Source: Mangifera indica (lineage: Eukaryota > Streptophyta > Magnoliopsida > Sapindales > Anacardiaceae). From it: DNA of 64,000 nucleotides. A program made the position numbers and the translations under genes. Shown one piece after another: positions 48,302 to 62,100 of the stretch; positions within the stretch are counted from its first letter, which is position 1, and every line of letters begins with the position of its first letter. The stretch spans positions 11,064,138 to 11,128,137 of the forward strand of contig NC_058144.1 in NCBI RefSeq assembly GCF_011075055.1, given 5' to 3'. The notes below the pieces were generated by a model. It was not told the DNA's origin. It saw nothing but the letters and a program-made list of their open reading frames with translations, and ran no database searches.

Positions 48302-51300
48302 ATGGAAAGAAACAGATTTGGTGGAGGAGGAGGGGGTTACGGTTACGAGAACGGAGTGATTATGACGAGAGACCCGAAGCCGAGACTACGGTGGACCGCC
48401 GATCTTCATGATCGTTTCGTCGATGCCGTCACGAAACTTGGAGGCCCTGACAGTGAGTCTCTCTTTCTTCTTGTTAATTTTTTTTTTTTTAATGCTGTTT
48501 ATTGCATTGTCATCAAACTTCATTCACTTCTACTTCTAAGTAGTTCTGTTTATTTCTGAAAATTAAAAAGCAGAAAAGTAAAAAAAAATTACAGTCTTAT
48601 TCTTCATAGCTACAATGTTTTAGAAGAATTCAGAAATTTGGAATCAGTAGTTTGCAATGCAACGTGGTAGAAATTCGAATTTTCTTTCAATTATAGATAT
48701 TCCTTCAGGAACTGGTTATTGCCAGGTGGAAAGAAAATAAAGAAGAGGTATTGACTTTGCCCAAACTCCAACCCATGCCCGATAAGGTAAAATAGTAATT
48801 TTACAGGATTGTATACCAGTTTGGTTGATTGTATCAATTTACAGCGAAGAATAGGGTGCAAGAGAATCCAAATGTACTTAAAATGAGCTGGTTTAGATTC
48901 TCTACCATATTTAACAAATCCACTAAGATTTATCACATTTTTTTAAGTATACCCAGTTCATATATTTTCATAATTATATATAAAATCAATAAATCAACCC
49001 TAAATTGACTTTAAAATACAATAAAATAAAGTTTATTGAAATTAGATAAAAGAGAAGCATTTCTAAATTTTAATTGGGTTTACAACTGGCAAAATGGATG
49101 CATGGCATTTTGTCTAGTTTCAGCATAAAGTTTAGACCGAATCACCATTTTCCACCCAAGGTTTGTTGAAGTCACCCTCCTTCCCCCTATAAGATTGAGG
49201 AGTTACTTTTCACTCTCATCATCTAGTTATATCATTAAATTAACTGTAAAGTTAATAAAAAAACAAAAATACTCTTTAATAGTTGACTTTTAGTCTCCCT
49301 ACTCATTTTTCTTATTCTCTTTTCTCCACATCTTTTTTATTCTTTCCCCTTTCTCCACCCCACCATCCTCCATACCCCGCCACATTTTCTTCTTCTTTAA
49401 TCTCTATCTCAAGACCTCTCAACATTTCTCAACCCTCTCTTCTTCGTCTCCAAGCTCCAATCTCAAAATCAATGGATTGTTTGTTTCGTTCATATCTCAA
49501 ACACAAGTTAAAGGATTTGTTTGCTTCATCGTGGCCACTGTTTGTGGAGAAAAGATTCGGAAAAAGGGGAAAGATAGGGTGTGATCTGGTAGGGAAGATT
49601 ATGTTGTATGAAGGTGGAGGATGTCGAGGCGTTCTATGATGGGTTTTTGGAGAAAATTATTGAGGAAAGTGGGTTGCAGTCGTGGGGTAAGCTATTGTCA
49701 TGCTAGTTGAGATGGAGGAAATCATGGAGACTTCAGTCGAAGTTGTTGCTTCTAGTGGTGGCGGTGGTAGGTCAGTTAAGGAAACGTTGAGTGGTGAAAC
49801 ACAGGAGACAAAAGTTGAAATGGGAAAGGTTGTTGAAAAGGTGTGACTGTTATTGTCGATAACAAAGAAAATTGGTTTGTGTTGTAGAGGAGTAGAAATT
49901 GAAATGAGAGAAAAGGTAGATTGATTGGTAAGAAACGTGGTATTGCGATGGCTTGTTGTGGAAATTGGAAAGGGCTGTCGTTCGACCATGGTTGTCGTGA
50001 GGGAAGGCGTTGAACTTCTTTGTTTAATTTATTTTTTTAATTTTTAGGTGTTTATTAAATTACTTTCATACCCTTTTACAAATAAAATTAACTAATAAAA
50101 CCAGATGAAAGGTAGGAAAACTGAATTTTCAAACTTAAAGGGCAGAAAAATGTTGTTTTAACAAACCTTGGATGAGAAATAGTTATTCAGGCTAAAATTT
50201 ATGGGCCAATGTTTTCATCTTCTTTAGTCTCTATGGAAGATCAGGGATCGTTGCCAATTACCATGATGTAAAGGATAATTGTCAAACTTAGGAGGTATAT
50301 GTGAAGCTAGAATAAACTTCAGGGAGGAAAATTAGCCAATACTAAGAGAAAATGTCAATCAAAAGAACAAAAATATTAAAAGCTGAAAAAATAATCAATT
50401 TATAATTATTTTATGAGAAAAAGAAAAATATTATTGTTTATTTAATTTGTGTAATTTTGATTGGGTTTATGGTTTCAGAGGCAACTCCCAAGACGGTGTT
50501 GAGACTTATGGGCTTAAAGGGCTTGACATTGTACCATTTAAAGAGCCACTTACAGGTACATTATGACCACATAATTCCCATTCTGTCCTTATATTTTTTT
50601 TTTTGCCTCCTTTTTTGCTTAAAATGATTTTAAATTTTGTAAATTTATAAATATGAAAAACGTGTTTGATGAAGGAAAGTAAGTTTGATTTGTTCAATAT
50701 CTTTTGTAGTCTTTGCACGTAATTCAAAAATTTCAAATTCTAATAGTAGAAAATATTGAAATATTGTTATTTCTTTTCATAAAAAAGAGAAGCATTTGGC
50801 ATTTTCAAACCTTCAAATAATGAAACTTATTTTCCTATTCTCATTTTCTGAAAAATAACTACATCACCCAAATCATTATAAAAAAAATAATATTATATAT
50901 ATAAATTTATTCATACAATCTGATACGATGGTATTTGATTGAGTCATTTTAAAATGAGAATATAAAATAATAACTTAATTTGTATAGATAATTTAGTAAA
51001 ATTTATTTATATACATAATTTTATTCTTCTTAAAGTTGTGTGTAACATTGCGGGCAGAAATATAGACTCGGACAACAGTCACAAAGACAAATCCCTTCCG
51101 AACATGCCAAAGAAAATTGTGGTGAGACAATTTTTACTTAATAATATATTTGCTGTGTAATTCGACACACTTATGCATTGCATCTTTTGAACTCCAGGGA
51201 CTTCATTTGTACAGTTCAGCAATACGAATTCACTAAGAGTTGATAATCAACAAAGGTACTTTCAACCATTGTCCTGGTTCGTTGATCCCTCTTTTGTTAC

Positions 51301-51736
51301 TTAATGTTTCTGAAATTGACACCAAGAAATGCATAATTTGAACAGAGAAATCTCAGTGACAGAAGCTTTGAAATGTCAGGCTGAAGTGCAACAGAGATTA
51401 CAAGAGAACCTGGAGGTGCAAAAGAGATTACAGATGAGAATAGAGGCACAAGGGAAGTACCTGCAAACAATATTAGATAAAGCTCAGAAGACCCTCTCTG
51501 TTCACCATGTCAACATGAACGTAGAGGCTACAAGGGGTCAGTTGATGAGCTTCAATTTGGCTTTCTCAAATCTAATGGAAAACTTCAATGAATCCGAGCG
51601 AAAAGGGAACATAATTGACATTCAAGGAAGCTGCAAGAGAGAAGATGATGTTGATAGTGAAGAAGATGTTAAGCTTGAGTTGAATTCTGCTAATGGGATT
51701 GAATTGGATAGAAATTTGCTTTCGCATAAGAGATAA
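48302..51736 (+). CDS. PHL11: MYB-CC (GARP) transcription factor, PHL11-like
   Basis: Five exons (48302-48452, 50479-50555, 51058-51121, 51198-51255, 51346-51736) give about 246 residues. The start follows the family's MER-N-FGGGGGGYGYE N terminus. The single MYB/GARP repeat runs from residue 24 to about 80: KPRLRWTADLHDRFVDAV, then TVLRLMGLKGLTLYHLKSHLQ and KYRLGQQ, with SHLQKYR split by intron 2. The MYB-CC coiled coil is at about 117-166 (EALKCQAEVQQRLQENLEVQ, KRLQMRIEAQGKYLQTILDK). The tail is acidic. Relatives such as PHR1 and PHL1 bind P1BS elements and control phosphate starvation responses; PHL11 itself is less studied. Intron 1 (2.0 kb) has been enlarged by foldback element copy H. 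A P1BS-like site lies 334 bp upstream. Confidence 0.92.
49134..50193. repeat. Foldback MULE-type MITE, copy H, inside PHL11-like intron 1
   Basis: The left end AGACCGAATCACCATTTTCC pairs with the right end ending AGTTATTCAGGCT, and both arms continue into CCAAGGTTTGTT. At 1060 bp it makes up half of the intron. The flanks do not give a clean 9-bp repeat. Two open frames (49283-49639 plus and 49657-49989 minus) are Ser/Thr/Pro low-complexity products of the two arms and are not genes. Confidence 0.75.
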
Positions 51737-51944
51737 AATTCACCTCATTTGCTTTTATGACATCTCTCTACTAAAATATTTCAATTTTGAAATTAATAAA
51801 TATGTAACAATTTTTTATTTAATTAATGTGTGATGATGTGACGATTGCTTCTCACCTTCAACATTTTCTGAAGTATACACCTTTGATGTCGTATTCGTCA
51901 TATTACACACAGAGAAAGGATCAGGATTGTATTCATAAGAGTAA

Positions 51945-52620
51945 ATCACATATTCCCACCCAAGTTTTGCCTAAACACTTATCTAACACCTAGACAGGGC
52001 AAATTGTTTTCTTTTTTTAAATATTAGGGGTATTAAAAATTTCGGAGGTTTTTTTGAAAATTTAAAAAAATTTAATGGTGTTTTTGAAATATTTTGAAAT
52101 TTCAATGTATCTTTAATAATTTACAAAATGACAATTACACTTTTGAAAAATGATGCGATGATTCATCAGTGCGTCATTACAGATCTATGTGATGTATAAT
52201 GCACAAATGGATCAAATTACAATAATTTTCCCTGTTTTGAGAGATGAAAAAGAGGAGGTTAGTCGACTTCGATCGCTAAAAAAGTGACAAGAGAGAAAAT
52301 GTAAATCTTTGAGGGAAAATAATCATTTTTTAAACTTTACTTTGAGAGAAAATAATTATTTTTTAAACTTTAAAGGAGAAAAATGTGAGTTTTTATATTT
52401 TGGATAAATAATAATTTTTTAAATTTTAGACGAAGGAAATGGTTCATTTTTTAACTTGGAGAGAAAGAAAAATACGATAAATTTATAATAATTTTAAATA
52501 TTTTTATTAAATAATAATTTTATTTAAATAATAATATTAAAATTTAATGATTAAGTAAATATTTAAATTTTTTATAATTATTATTGAAAAGTGGGTTTTA
52601 CATAAAACCTTGGGTTGTTG
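51945..52620. repeat. Foldback MULE-type MITE, copy I (worn)
   Basis: The left end contains ATTCCCACCCAAGTTTTG; the right end contains AAAACCTTGGGTTG, an inverted match. The interior has four near-repeats of AAATAATNATTTTTTAAACTTT in about 150 bp (52315-52430). It lies between the PHL11-like 3' end and the EDR2 promoter. Exact ends are unclear. Confidence 0.55.
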
Positions 52621-53167
52621 GACTTTTTAAATTTCCAGAAAACTTACGTGGGATCTGTCACTTGCGTCAGTCAGAATCTCTCCCCAAGACTGGCGTCCCG
52701 TGATCGTTTTCTTTAACGGCGTCGTATTACATATCTATATATTATTCTTTTTAAAATAATGCTCTTTCGAAATAATTTTAAAAAATCCCAGGTGTCTTTT
52801 CTTCCTCGCTGAGAATTTACGTAGATCGTGCTTGCGTCCATCTCTCAGTTTGATTCATTTTCACTTTTATAATACTTCTCTTTGGTTCATTTTCCTTCTG
52901 AAAATTGTCGCAATGTGGAAATTTGAATCGTAGGTTGATTTTCTCAATGTTTTATCCGAAACAACGATTCAAATTGAATTAACGGAATCGCCGAATTTTC
53001 GATTCTTATACTTATGAGCTATCAAGTGGCATAGTTTAGACTGATCTCGCGGAATCAAGATTGTCTTTTAATCTGATTTTGCGAGATTTTTTCTTTTGCG
53101 TAATCTTGTTATAGAGGAAAGTTTTCAATTTTTAGAGAGTAAATTTGGCGGGGTGTGAGGGCCAAAA
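52621..53167 (+). promoter_or_regulatory. Promoter and 5' UTR of EDR2
   Basis: GC content rises after the repeat. A TATA-like TATCTATATATTA at 52732-52744 is followed by a pyrimidine-rich stretch, then a leader of about 370 bp to the ATG at 53168. No leader intron is evident. Confidence 0.45.
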
Positions 53168-56100
53168 ATGTCATCAAAAGTGGTGTACGAAGGATGGATG
53201 GTGAGGTATGGAAGGAGGAAGATCGGGAGGTCATTTATTCATATGAGATATTTCGTGCTGGAGTCTCGCCTTCTGGCTTACTACAAGAGGAAACCTCAAT
53301 ATAATCAGGTTCCAACTTCCAACAAGAATGTTTGCGTTGTTTTTATTTTTTTCGCTGCTCCGCTATGAATTTTGAAATTGTTTTTCTTAAAATTTAGAAA
53401 GTTTTTCTCAAAGTAAGATTCGGTGGAGGAAAGATTCTCCCTTTTGGTTTGTGTTAATAATAGCTATGAGAATAAGCTTTTAGCAAAAGTGGATGCATCT
53501 TGTCTGCTCAAGGTTACTGTAATATAAGGCTTTTTACTGTTTTTAAGAAAGAAATATTGTGTTTTGATTTTGTGATTTTTGCAGTTTACTTATGTAATTT
53601 GTGCAGATCATGGATGGATCTGAACTTTTTTTTTTCCCCTTATTTTATAAGAAGTGAAAATTTTGAGTCTAAAGTCTATATTTACGCTGCATTAGGTTCC
53701 CATCAAGACCTTGTTAATTGATGGAAATTGTCGGGTGGAGGATCGAGGCTTGAAGACTCATCATGGACATGTGAGTTGTTTTATCCTCTTTATCAACATA
53801 AGCTTTGTCTTTCAAAAAGGTTCAAGATGGAATTCTACATGAGAACTGTATGAATACATTCTGAATTTGATTATCTGGAAATATGTGCAGTAGAAGCTAC
53901 CAATTTTCCAACTCTGTTACCATTGACATATTAGATAGCTATATAAGAAATGAAGTTGATTTTCAAACTGATGTTGCACATTGTAAATAAAATGAAAATT
54001 ACATTGGCATTTATAATTTGCAATGAATTAAACATTTTGCTTGTCGGCTTGATTAACAGATTAAAGTGCTTAAAATATGTTTAACATTTTAGTTTTCCCT
54101 GAATTGGGTGTTAAAATATTGATATGTTCTGGTCATTTTGTTTTATGGTGTGTTAATGCTTGTCTATTTTAAAATCACTTCAAATTGTAATTCTATTGGT
54201 TCATGGCTATCACTAGTTCAGGTTCTCTTACTAATTGCTTCATTTATTTGTTGTGTAATCATTGCTAATCCATATCCTTAATTACTAATTTAAAATCATA
54301 AGGTGCTTTAGGTTAGTTATCTTAATTTAATATCTTAATATGATTTGAATATGTTTATTTCAGTTAACCTTGAATATTTTGTATGCTTTTCTAGATTGTA
54401 TGTACCTTTCCTTTCTCCAGCTCATTTCTGAATTGTTTATGCCATAATGTACATGAGCCTGTTGTAGTTTATTATTATATCGAATGCATAATTATGTAGT
54501 TGTATTTCATATCTTATCGAAAAAGGTTGGAAAGGATCTCATTTTTGGATATTGAAATTCGATAAAATTGAATTGTGGAAGTTCGTAGTCGTCTATAACC
54601 ATTTTTTCTAGAGTTTTGATGATGAAGTATGTATATCATTTTTCTGACTTATTATTCATTTATCTGTTCTGCAGATGGTTTATGTTTTGTCTGTTTACAA
54701 CAAGAAAGAGAAGTACCATAGAATCACGGTTTGTTGTCTTTTCTATCTACTAAAATTGAGATTGGAGCTACGATTTTGAATGTTTTTACTTCAGTGCACT
54801 TGCACTTTTATATGCAACTTGAATATATTTTTGTTGGATCAAAAAGAGTTGAAAAGTGATGTTTAAGTTTATTTTCAAAGAAAATGTTTCAGTGAATTCT
54901 CCTGTAAATTTTGCTTGAGATCAATACGTTTTCACAAAGTAAGACACGGATAATTTGAAAATTGTATTTTAATAGGAAGCTTCTTTGATTTGTAAATAAC
55001 AGTTCAACAATAGAATTTTTTTATCAGCTATTCAATATTCAAATAAACTGTTCCAAGAATAGCAGCAGTGATGAAAAAGAACTATATATGTTGCTTCAGC
55101 TATAAAACCAAAGAGTATATTTTCTAAACTAAACATGCGTACATGTCAGAAAATTGATTGCTTAACAGAATGTAAAAGAAAAATTACTGCATGCTAGAAT
55201 GCAAAAAGACCAAATGTTTTCAAATTAAATAGCTAAGAATATTATTGTTCTGTTTTTTCATTTTAGTAAAGGAAAAAATTGCAATTGAAGAAATATTGTA
55301 ACTGGGGCTTAATAAGATAATAGTTGAGGGGCTAATAGAATTATTCATATATAAATTCTAACATGAAACAGTGAATCAGAAAATAAAAATTTATGAAGGC
55401 ACTTTGCCATTTCAGTTACTGAGTGTCTTATGGCATCAAAAGCTTTGTTTATTTTAAGGTCAATTCAGTTTTTTGTTTTTTTTACCACAATTGCACTAGA
55501 TATCTATTTTGTTGGTTTCTGAATGATGTTTAGTAGACTGATATTTAATGAGCTCATTTCAACTTATCCACAATTTTCTAATTTGTCAAGAGACAAGTAG
55601 CTTTAGCATGTATTGATTCCTTTTAAATGGAACAACGTTAATCTTAGTGCTTAGATATATTGTTAAGGCTCTACTGGAACTGGAGGACCACTGAACCTCT
55701 TTATTCATACTTTATGCTATATATTTGAACATCATTGGTGTACATTTTTGTTAAAAAAATTATGAGCTGTTTAACGGACCAAAAATATTAAATATGAAAA
55801 GAACTTTCTGCAATCATGTTAAGCTGTATGGATTTGAAGAGGATATTTTTTGGGGGAGAAAACCAGATTAGGGAGTGGTTATGTTGTTGCTGATTTTTAT
55901 TTGATTTTAGGATGTGATGTAGACAAGTGTAACACATATATTAAGACATTAGAATTAAAACAATTATATCATTTTGATTCAAGTTTTCAGGTGTACTCTT
56001 ATGTCAGTTGAAATTAGATTTCAGGCAAATTAACAACATTGTCACATAGGCCTTAATTGGTCTTGCTTCTGAGCTTTAACATGGGGACTTCTAGTTATTT

Positions 56101-59100
56101 CTTTTCATTATTCTGCTACTATCGGCGTAACTATAAAGCTTCATTCTTCATTTTGGCATTTTTGCTAATATAGTTAGTTGTATTGGTCAAGTGAACTTAT
56201 TGTGGCATGAGGACTGAAGCTTTAAGGGAATTATTGTTCAAATGATTTCATGTGGTGCTTCTATGGGTTGACAATATTCAAAACTTAGGCTTAAGTCAGG
56301 ACTCATGTTTAGGGACAGCTTTAAATGTTTCTGTAGCCACTATTTTTTCTGCACTAAATGTTTTATAAGCTCCTTCTGGCCAAAACCATATGTTGGGTGA
56401 AGTTTTTGATGAGAAAAAGTAATAGATCTGTACTGTGCTCTTCGCAGATGGCAGCATTTAATATTCAAGAGGCATTAATATGGAAGGAAAAAATAGAGCT
56501 TGTAATTGATCAGGTACATTTTCCCACTAGCTTGCACTGCATACCATATCACTACCCCACCTTCTGCGTTGTTATACATTTAAAAATTTGTTGTTAAGGT
56601 GATGTAGCAGGCTTCATCTGTGTTCTAGATTTCATTTCAATATTGTTGCTCCTCTACTGATTTCTTGCAGTGTTGGGAGTTGGAAACTGATATTATCTTG
56701 TTGCCTCGTCTTGGGTTTTACATGGCCATGTCAAGACGTAGAATCCATGATAGTTCTGCATTGTGATAGGATCAAATAAATAATAATAATAATAAATAAA
56801 TAAATAAAAATATATTTAATTAGGATAGTATATTTGAATTAATTATGATAGGATATTTGATTTAATTAGGATAAGATAATACATGGATTTGAAATTTAAA
56901 ATATTAGAAATATAGATATTAGTGGTTGAATTGGGGTGAGGGGGGAGATTATTGATATTTTGGTAATTTGGGCAGTCTTTGGCTGATTGAGAGGGGAAAA
57001 ACACCTCTATATGCCTTTGGGAGGAGTTGACACCTCTTGTTGTTAACACTATTTCTTTCAATATTAATAAAAATCGAGCTTGGTTCCAATCACATTGCAT
57101 TGAAGCATTCTGGACTTATTTGGATATTAATATGTGCAGCATCAAGATTCACCAGCAGCAAATGGTAACAAATATATTTCTTTTGAATATAAATCTGGGA
57201 TGGATAATGGGAGGACTGCATCATCTTCAGACCATGAAAGCCAGTAAGACCTATTAAACACTTTTTTAATTGTTTGTGCTGGTTATAATTGAGTTGCTAC
57301 TAGTGACCATGTTCTATATAAGCTTTAAATTTCTAATTATGACTGTTTGTCAGACTTGACATTTGTGTAATATTTAGACGGTTGCACCTTGGTTTTCTGA
57401 TTATATGGGCACCGGTCTGGTTTTGAACTTTTGCTTAATATTTAATTTACTCCTATTATGCTTTCTGCATGTTTACTGATTTGCATTGTCAAGTAGACTT
57501 TATTGATGTTAGTCTGCAAATCATTTCATTTTTATGGATTAAGAAAAACCTTTTAGGTGCTTTTTTCTAACTGCTTATGGGCCCATGTGGCCTTCCTTAC
57601 CTGTAAGAATGGGTTGGAGGTTGAGATTGTGAGTTCTATCCCCATTGAAATGTGTAAGAAAAAGTTGGTTTTAAGGGGATATTTTAAAAGTTTTACTTAT
57701 GTAAAGAGGTAATATATTATTTTTTATATTCAATTTGTAGAAAGTTTTCCTTATGTAGAGTACAATTCTGTTTAGATCTTGCCTCTAGGTATCTTGTTCT
57801 TATATTGTATTCGGTTTCTCAGTTCTTCAAGATGCAGAAATTGACTGTCCATTATTTGCTGACTTTGTTTTTGAGAAAATATCTGTCTTTTTGCGAAACT
57901 AATGTTATTTTGTCCTGTTTTTGTTGTTGCCTGAAGTCTGTATTCCACTTGACAAAAGATTAAGAAAAAAAGAAAAACTGCTATTGGTGTTTCTATATGT
58001 TGTTTCTAATTGCAATGCCAAAACTTTTAAGGTATGCTATACCAATTTTGTTTTTGGTTTGGTATGTTTGCCTTTTTCTTTGATTGGGATTCCACCTAAT
58101 GGATAAGGTTTATGCGTTATGATTTATAACAAGTATGTCATTTGACTATTCTTGTATTGAGCTTCTATTTTGAACTCCATTTGCTGTATCCCTGATCATT
58201 TTTAGAAAGCTTTACCTGTCAGAGAGGGTTGAAGCATTCAATATTGGCTGTGTTTTGACTTTAAAATAGTTCCTTCGATTGAAATTGTCTTTACCTAAAA
58301 ACTTAAGCCTTTGGGTTGTAACTTTTAACAGAGAGCAGTTTTTTGAGTTATTTGCTGTGTTGATATCAATTTCATATGCAATGACAGGCTTCACTATCAA
58401 CTTCTTAAATGCCTGATTAAAATGTTACTTGGATATGTTTGTTGCTCGATGCAGTTAATGTGGTTATGTTTACTTTTTGTTTTTTTAAATGTTTTCAGGT
58501 TTAGTGCACAGGAAGATGAAGATGATGCACATCTAGATTTGATGCGGAGAACAACAATTGGCAATGGTTCTCCCTGATTTCCCTCTCTTGTTTACTTGAA
58601 GTTAATTTGGTGCAATAGACAGTGAATTTTATCATCTTTATATACCTGTTAGGTCTTCCTGATTCAGTATATGACTGGACACGGGAGGTTGATTCAGAGT
58701 TCTCAAACCAGAATGCAAACAATCAAGCATTTTCTGGCAAGCATTGGCGTCTTTTGCAGTGCCAAAATGGTTAGTAATTTTCCATATCTTCTTTTGTCAT
58801 TCAGCTACTCCTCGCTAAGACGAAACTGAGGCAAAGTGATTAGAACATTGTTACTTGGGAATCTAACTGCTGGTGATGCTGTTTGGCTAATATGAATTGT
58901 TTGACTTCCATTCATTTCTTTTTTTTTTTTCCTTCTTTTTGTTTTATTTTATGACAGGACTCCGCATTTTTGAAGAGCTTCTTGAAGTCGATTACCTTGT
59001 ATGCCTTTCCTACCTACTTTATGCCCGAGGTGTTATTTCACCATGCATTAAATGGTTTAAGTGAGAACCATCATCTAAAGTTTCCTTGATGCAGCCAAGA

Positions 59101-62100
59101 AGCTGTAGCAGAGCAATGAAGGCTGTTGGTGTTGTGGAGGCTTCATGTGAAGAAATATTTAAGCTTGTAATGAGCATGGATGGAACCCGATTTGAGTAGG
59201 GTCTTTTTTTTTTTCCCTTCCCTTATTGTAACTTCATATAGATTTTCTGTAGGCTCATTTTATAATTCGTGCTTTTTGTATAGGGAAGATAATTATAACT
59301 TCTTAGGTTACATGCAGAGAATAATTCTTGCTTTTTGTATAGGGAAGACAATTAAGACCCTGTGAACTGAACTTAGCTTCTCTTGAATTGTGCAGATGGG
59401 ATTGCAGTTTCCAGTACGGTAGCTTAGTTGAAGAGGTTGATGGGCATACAGCCATACTCTATCATAGACTTCAGTTGGACTGGTTCCCTATGTAATATTC
59501 TCTGCATTAGCTTGTTTATGCTTTTAATCAGTATCAAATATACATGTTTCCAATCAGTGGAACCATTATTGTTCTGTTTTGGGTTTAAAATTGCTGAAAC
59601 ATGGTAATCATGTGGAAACCCATAGTAACGTGTTCTGACTAAACCTATTGTTCTGTTCCTATATATTGATATTTAACAAACAACCTTAAATATTGTATTC
59701 TGACCCAACTTAGATTTTTGAGACTTAGGAAGAAATAATTTTATATATATAATGCCTCTATTATGTTTCTCACTCCCTTGTATGAAGTTGTTCTCATTGG
59801 TCTCTAGAAGAGGATTTTAAATGGGATAATGATATTTGTTATTGGCATCAGTCTTGAGGGCCTTTAGCATGTTTATTAATGATGATTATTGACAATCTAG
59901 TGATTGTAGTTAGCACATTTCAACATCTTTCCCACAAACCAAAAAAGAAAAAACGCAGGAATTCTTAATTGTACACTTGAGTGCTTAGGAGTGGAATTAT
60001 TTGCCACATTTTGCTGATAGTAGAGCCAGGAAGATAGACATTTTGGCGGAAGCTCATCGTGAGGGAGAGGCAAGGGATGAAGCAAATCCATCATTTTGAT
60101 TGATAATATTAGGAGCACTGATATTCACATAAATGTTTATTTGGTCTTTGTAGAGAATACTTAACCAATTTCAAAACTCTTACTGCTCCTACAATCAACA
60201 ATGAAACCAATGTGCTTCTTTCTATTATGTATCCCGGGGAAGGAAGATGGATAGCAGTGAAAATGTGATGCATATTTAAGAATAGAGAACTCTTTCTCTA
60301 AGTTACTCAACACTTAGTGTAGTTTGTGTGATAGAGAACTCTTTCTCTAAGTTACTCAACACCTAGTGTAGTTTGTGTGATTGCGATATTCTATCCCATG
60401 GTTGCATGTATTGAACCATGGAAAAAAAAAAAAACTTGTAAGACCTTTTTCCATTATGCATTTTCATGCAATTTAATTATTTTGAGTGTTCACCCCAAAG
60501 AACCCTTTTTCAGCAAGTACTTTATTTAAGGGAAATTCTCTTGCCTCTAGTACAATGTGGCCTAAAGACCTAAATACAGGTTGCCTAATGTGGCTTAGAA
60601 ATTTTTTTAAAGCCTCCTTTAGGCTTTTGATTATTTCTAGTGGGAGTTTCTCATGAATCTTAAAATTTAGGATAGATTTATGACAAATTTGCAAACCACT
60701 TGGGTTACCTATGTTTTAGAAACTTCAGGTTATGGGAGGTCCTCAAAGTTTACTCGTTTCTGTTTAAAAATAACATTCTTCATGTTATCCATGGATCCAT
60801 GTGGTTTCAGGTTTGTATGGCCTCGGGACCTTTGCTATGTGCGCTATTGGCGTAGAAATGATGATGGGAGTTACGGTAAGATTTTTTCCATCCACTTCTT
60901 GAGATCTCCTTGCATTGTTTCTAGGCTCCTAGCACTTGAATTTTCCATGTTTTGTATTTTGTTATTGTGCAGTTGTGCTGTTCCGTTCTAGGGAGCATGA
61001 AAACTGTGGTCCACAACCAGGATATGTGCGAGCTCATGTCGAGAGTTAGTTCACTGTCTTCTTCTCTGTCTAATTTCAATTATTATGTATGAGTGGCCTA
61101 TACCAAATTGTACCATTGACCCTATTTATCTGATCTCTTAGGTGGGGGGTTCAATATCTCTCCACTAAAACTTCGAAATGGGAATCCCAGAACACAGGTG
61201 CAACACCTTATGCAGATTGATCTGAAAGGATGGGGTGTGGGTTATATTTCAATGTTTCAACAACATTGTCTTCTTCAGATGTTAAATAGTGTCGCTGGTA
61301 GGTAACTTGTCTTTGACATGTTACCTTTATGTTCACATGGATTATTACTATCTTGTAAGTCCATGCGGTGTCATGTCCTTATGTTTTGCTGTCATATTTG
61401 ACTGTTAAGTATCATTAATACACTAAAACCATATTTCGCCGAAACATAAATTACATAAAAATTAAAATTAGTGTATGTATATAACATTAGTTGTTGCTTT
61501 TGGACTTTTTCTAGAACTATATTAAAATCGTATTATTTAACTGCTGTCTTTAATGTATGCAAGGTGATGCTTTGTTTTGGAAAAAAAAAAAAAAAGAGTG
61601 CTGTCTAAACTATTGAACTTTAAGCTGAATTGATTTCCTTGAGATTGGTGAAATCAGGAGCCTTTATCATGGTGAATGGTTTTTTTAATAATTGATCCCT
61701 GCTGTTGGAAAAGAAAAATGTCTAATAACTTCAAAGAAATTTAGGAGGAAAATCTTTTATGGTTTTATTTATTTATTTTGAATGTGTGGCATGTAATAAT
61801 ATATATTTTCTGTCAGTTTTGTGCTTTGTTGAGTTTGTGATGTTTAATTATTATGGCAGGTCTGCGTGAATGGTTTGCTCAAACAGATGAAAGGGGTGCT
61901 CCTCCAAGAATCCCTGTTATGGTCAATATGGCTTCAGCATCTGCTTCTTCAACAAAGAATCAAAAGCTGCATGAGTCATCCATTCATCCTACCCCATCTC
62001 TTGATCAGATGACTGTTGCCGGCAGAAACTCTATGATGGACGAATACTCAGATGAGGATGAAGAATATCAAATAGCTGAGTCAGAACAAGAGGTTTGATT

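Noticed and set aside
49283..49989. Two opposite Ser/Thr/Pro-rich frames as nested genes in an intron
   Set aside because: They are the two complementary arms of foldback copy H, so one mirrors the other.
57560..57700. Possible tRNA-derived SINE in EDR2 intron 5
   Set aside because: A-box and B-box matches are too weak and there is no tail or target duplication.
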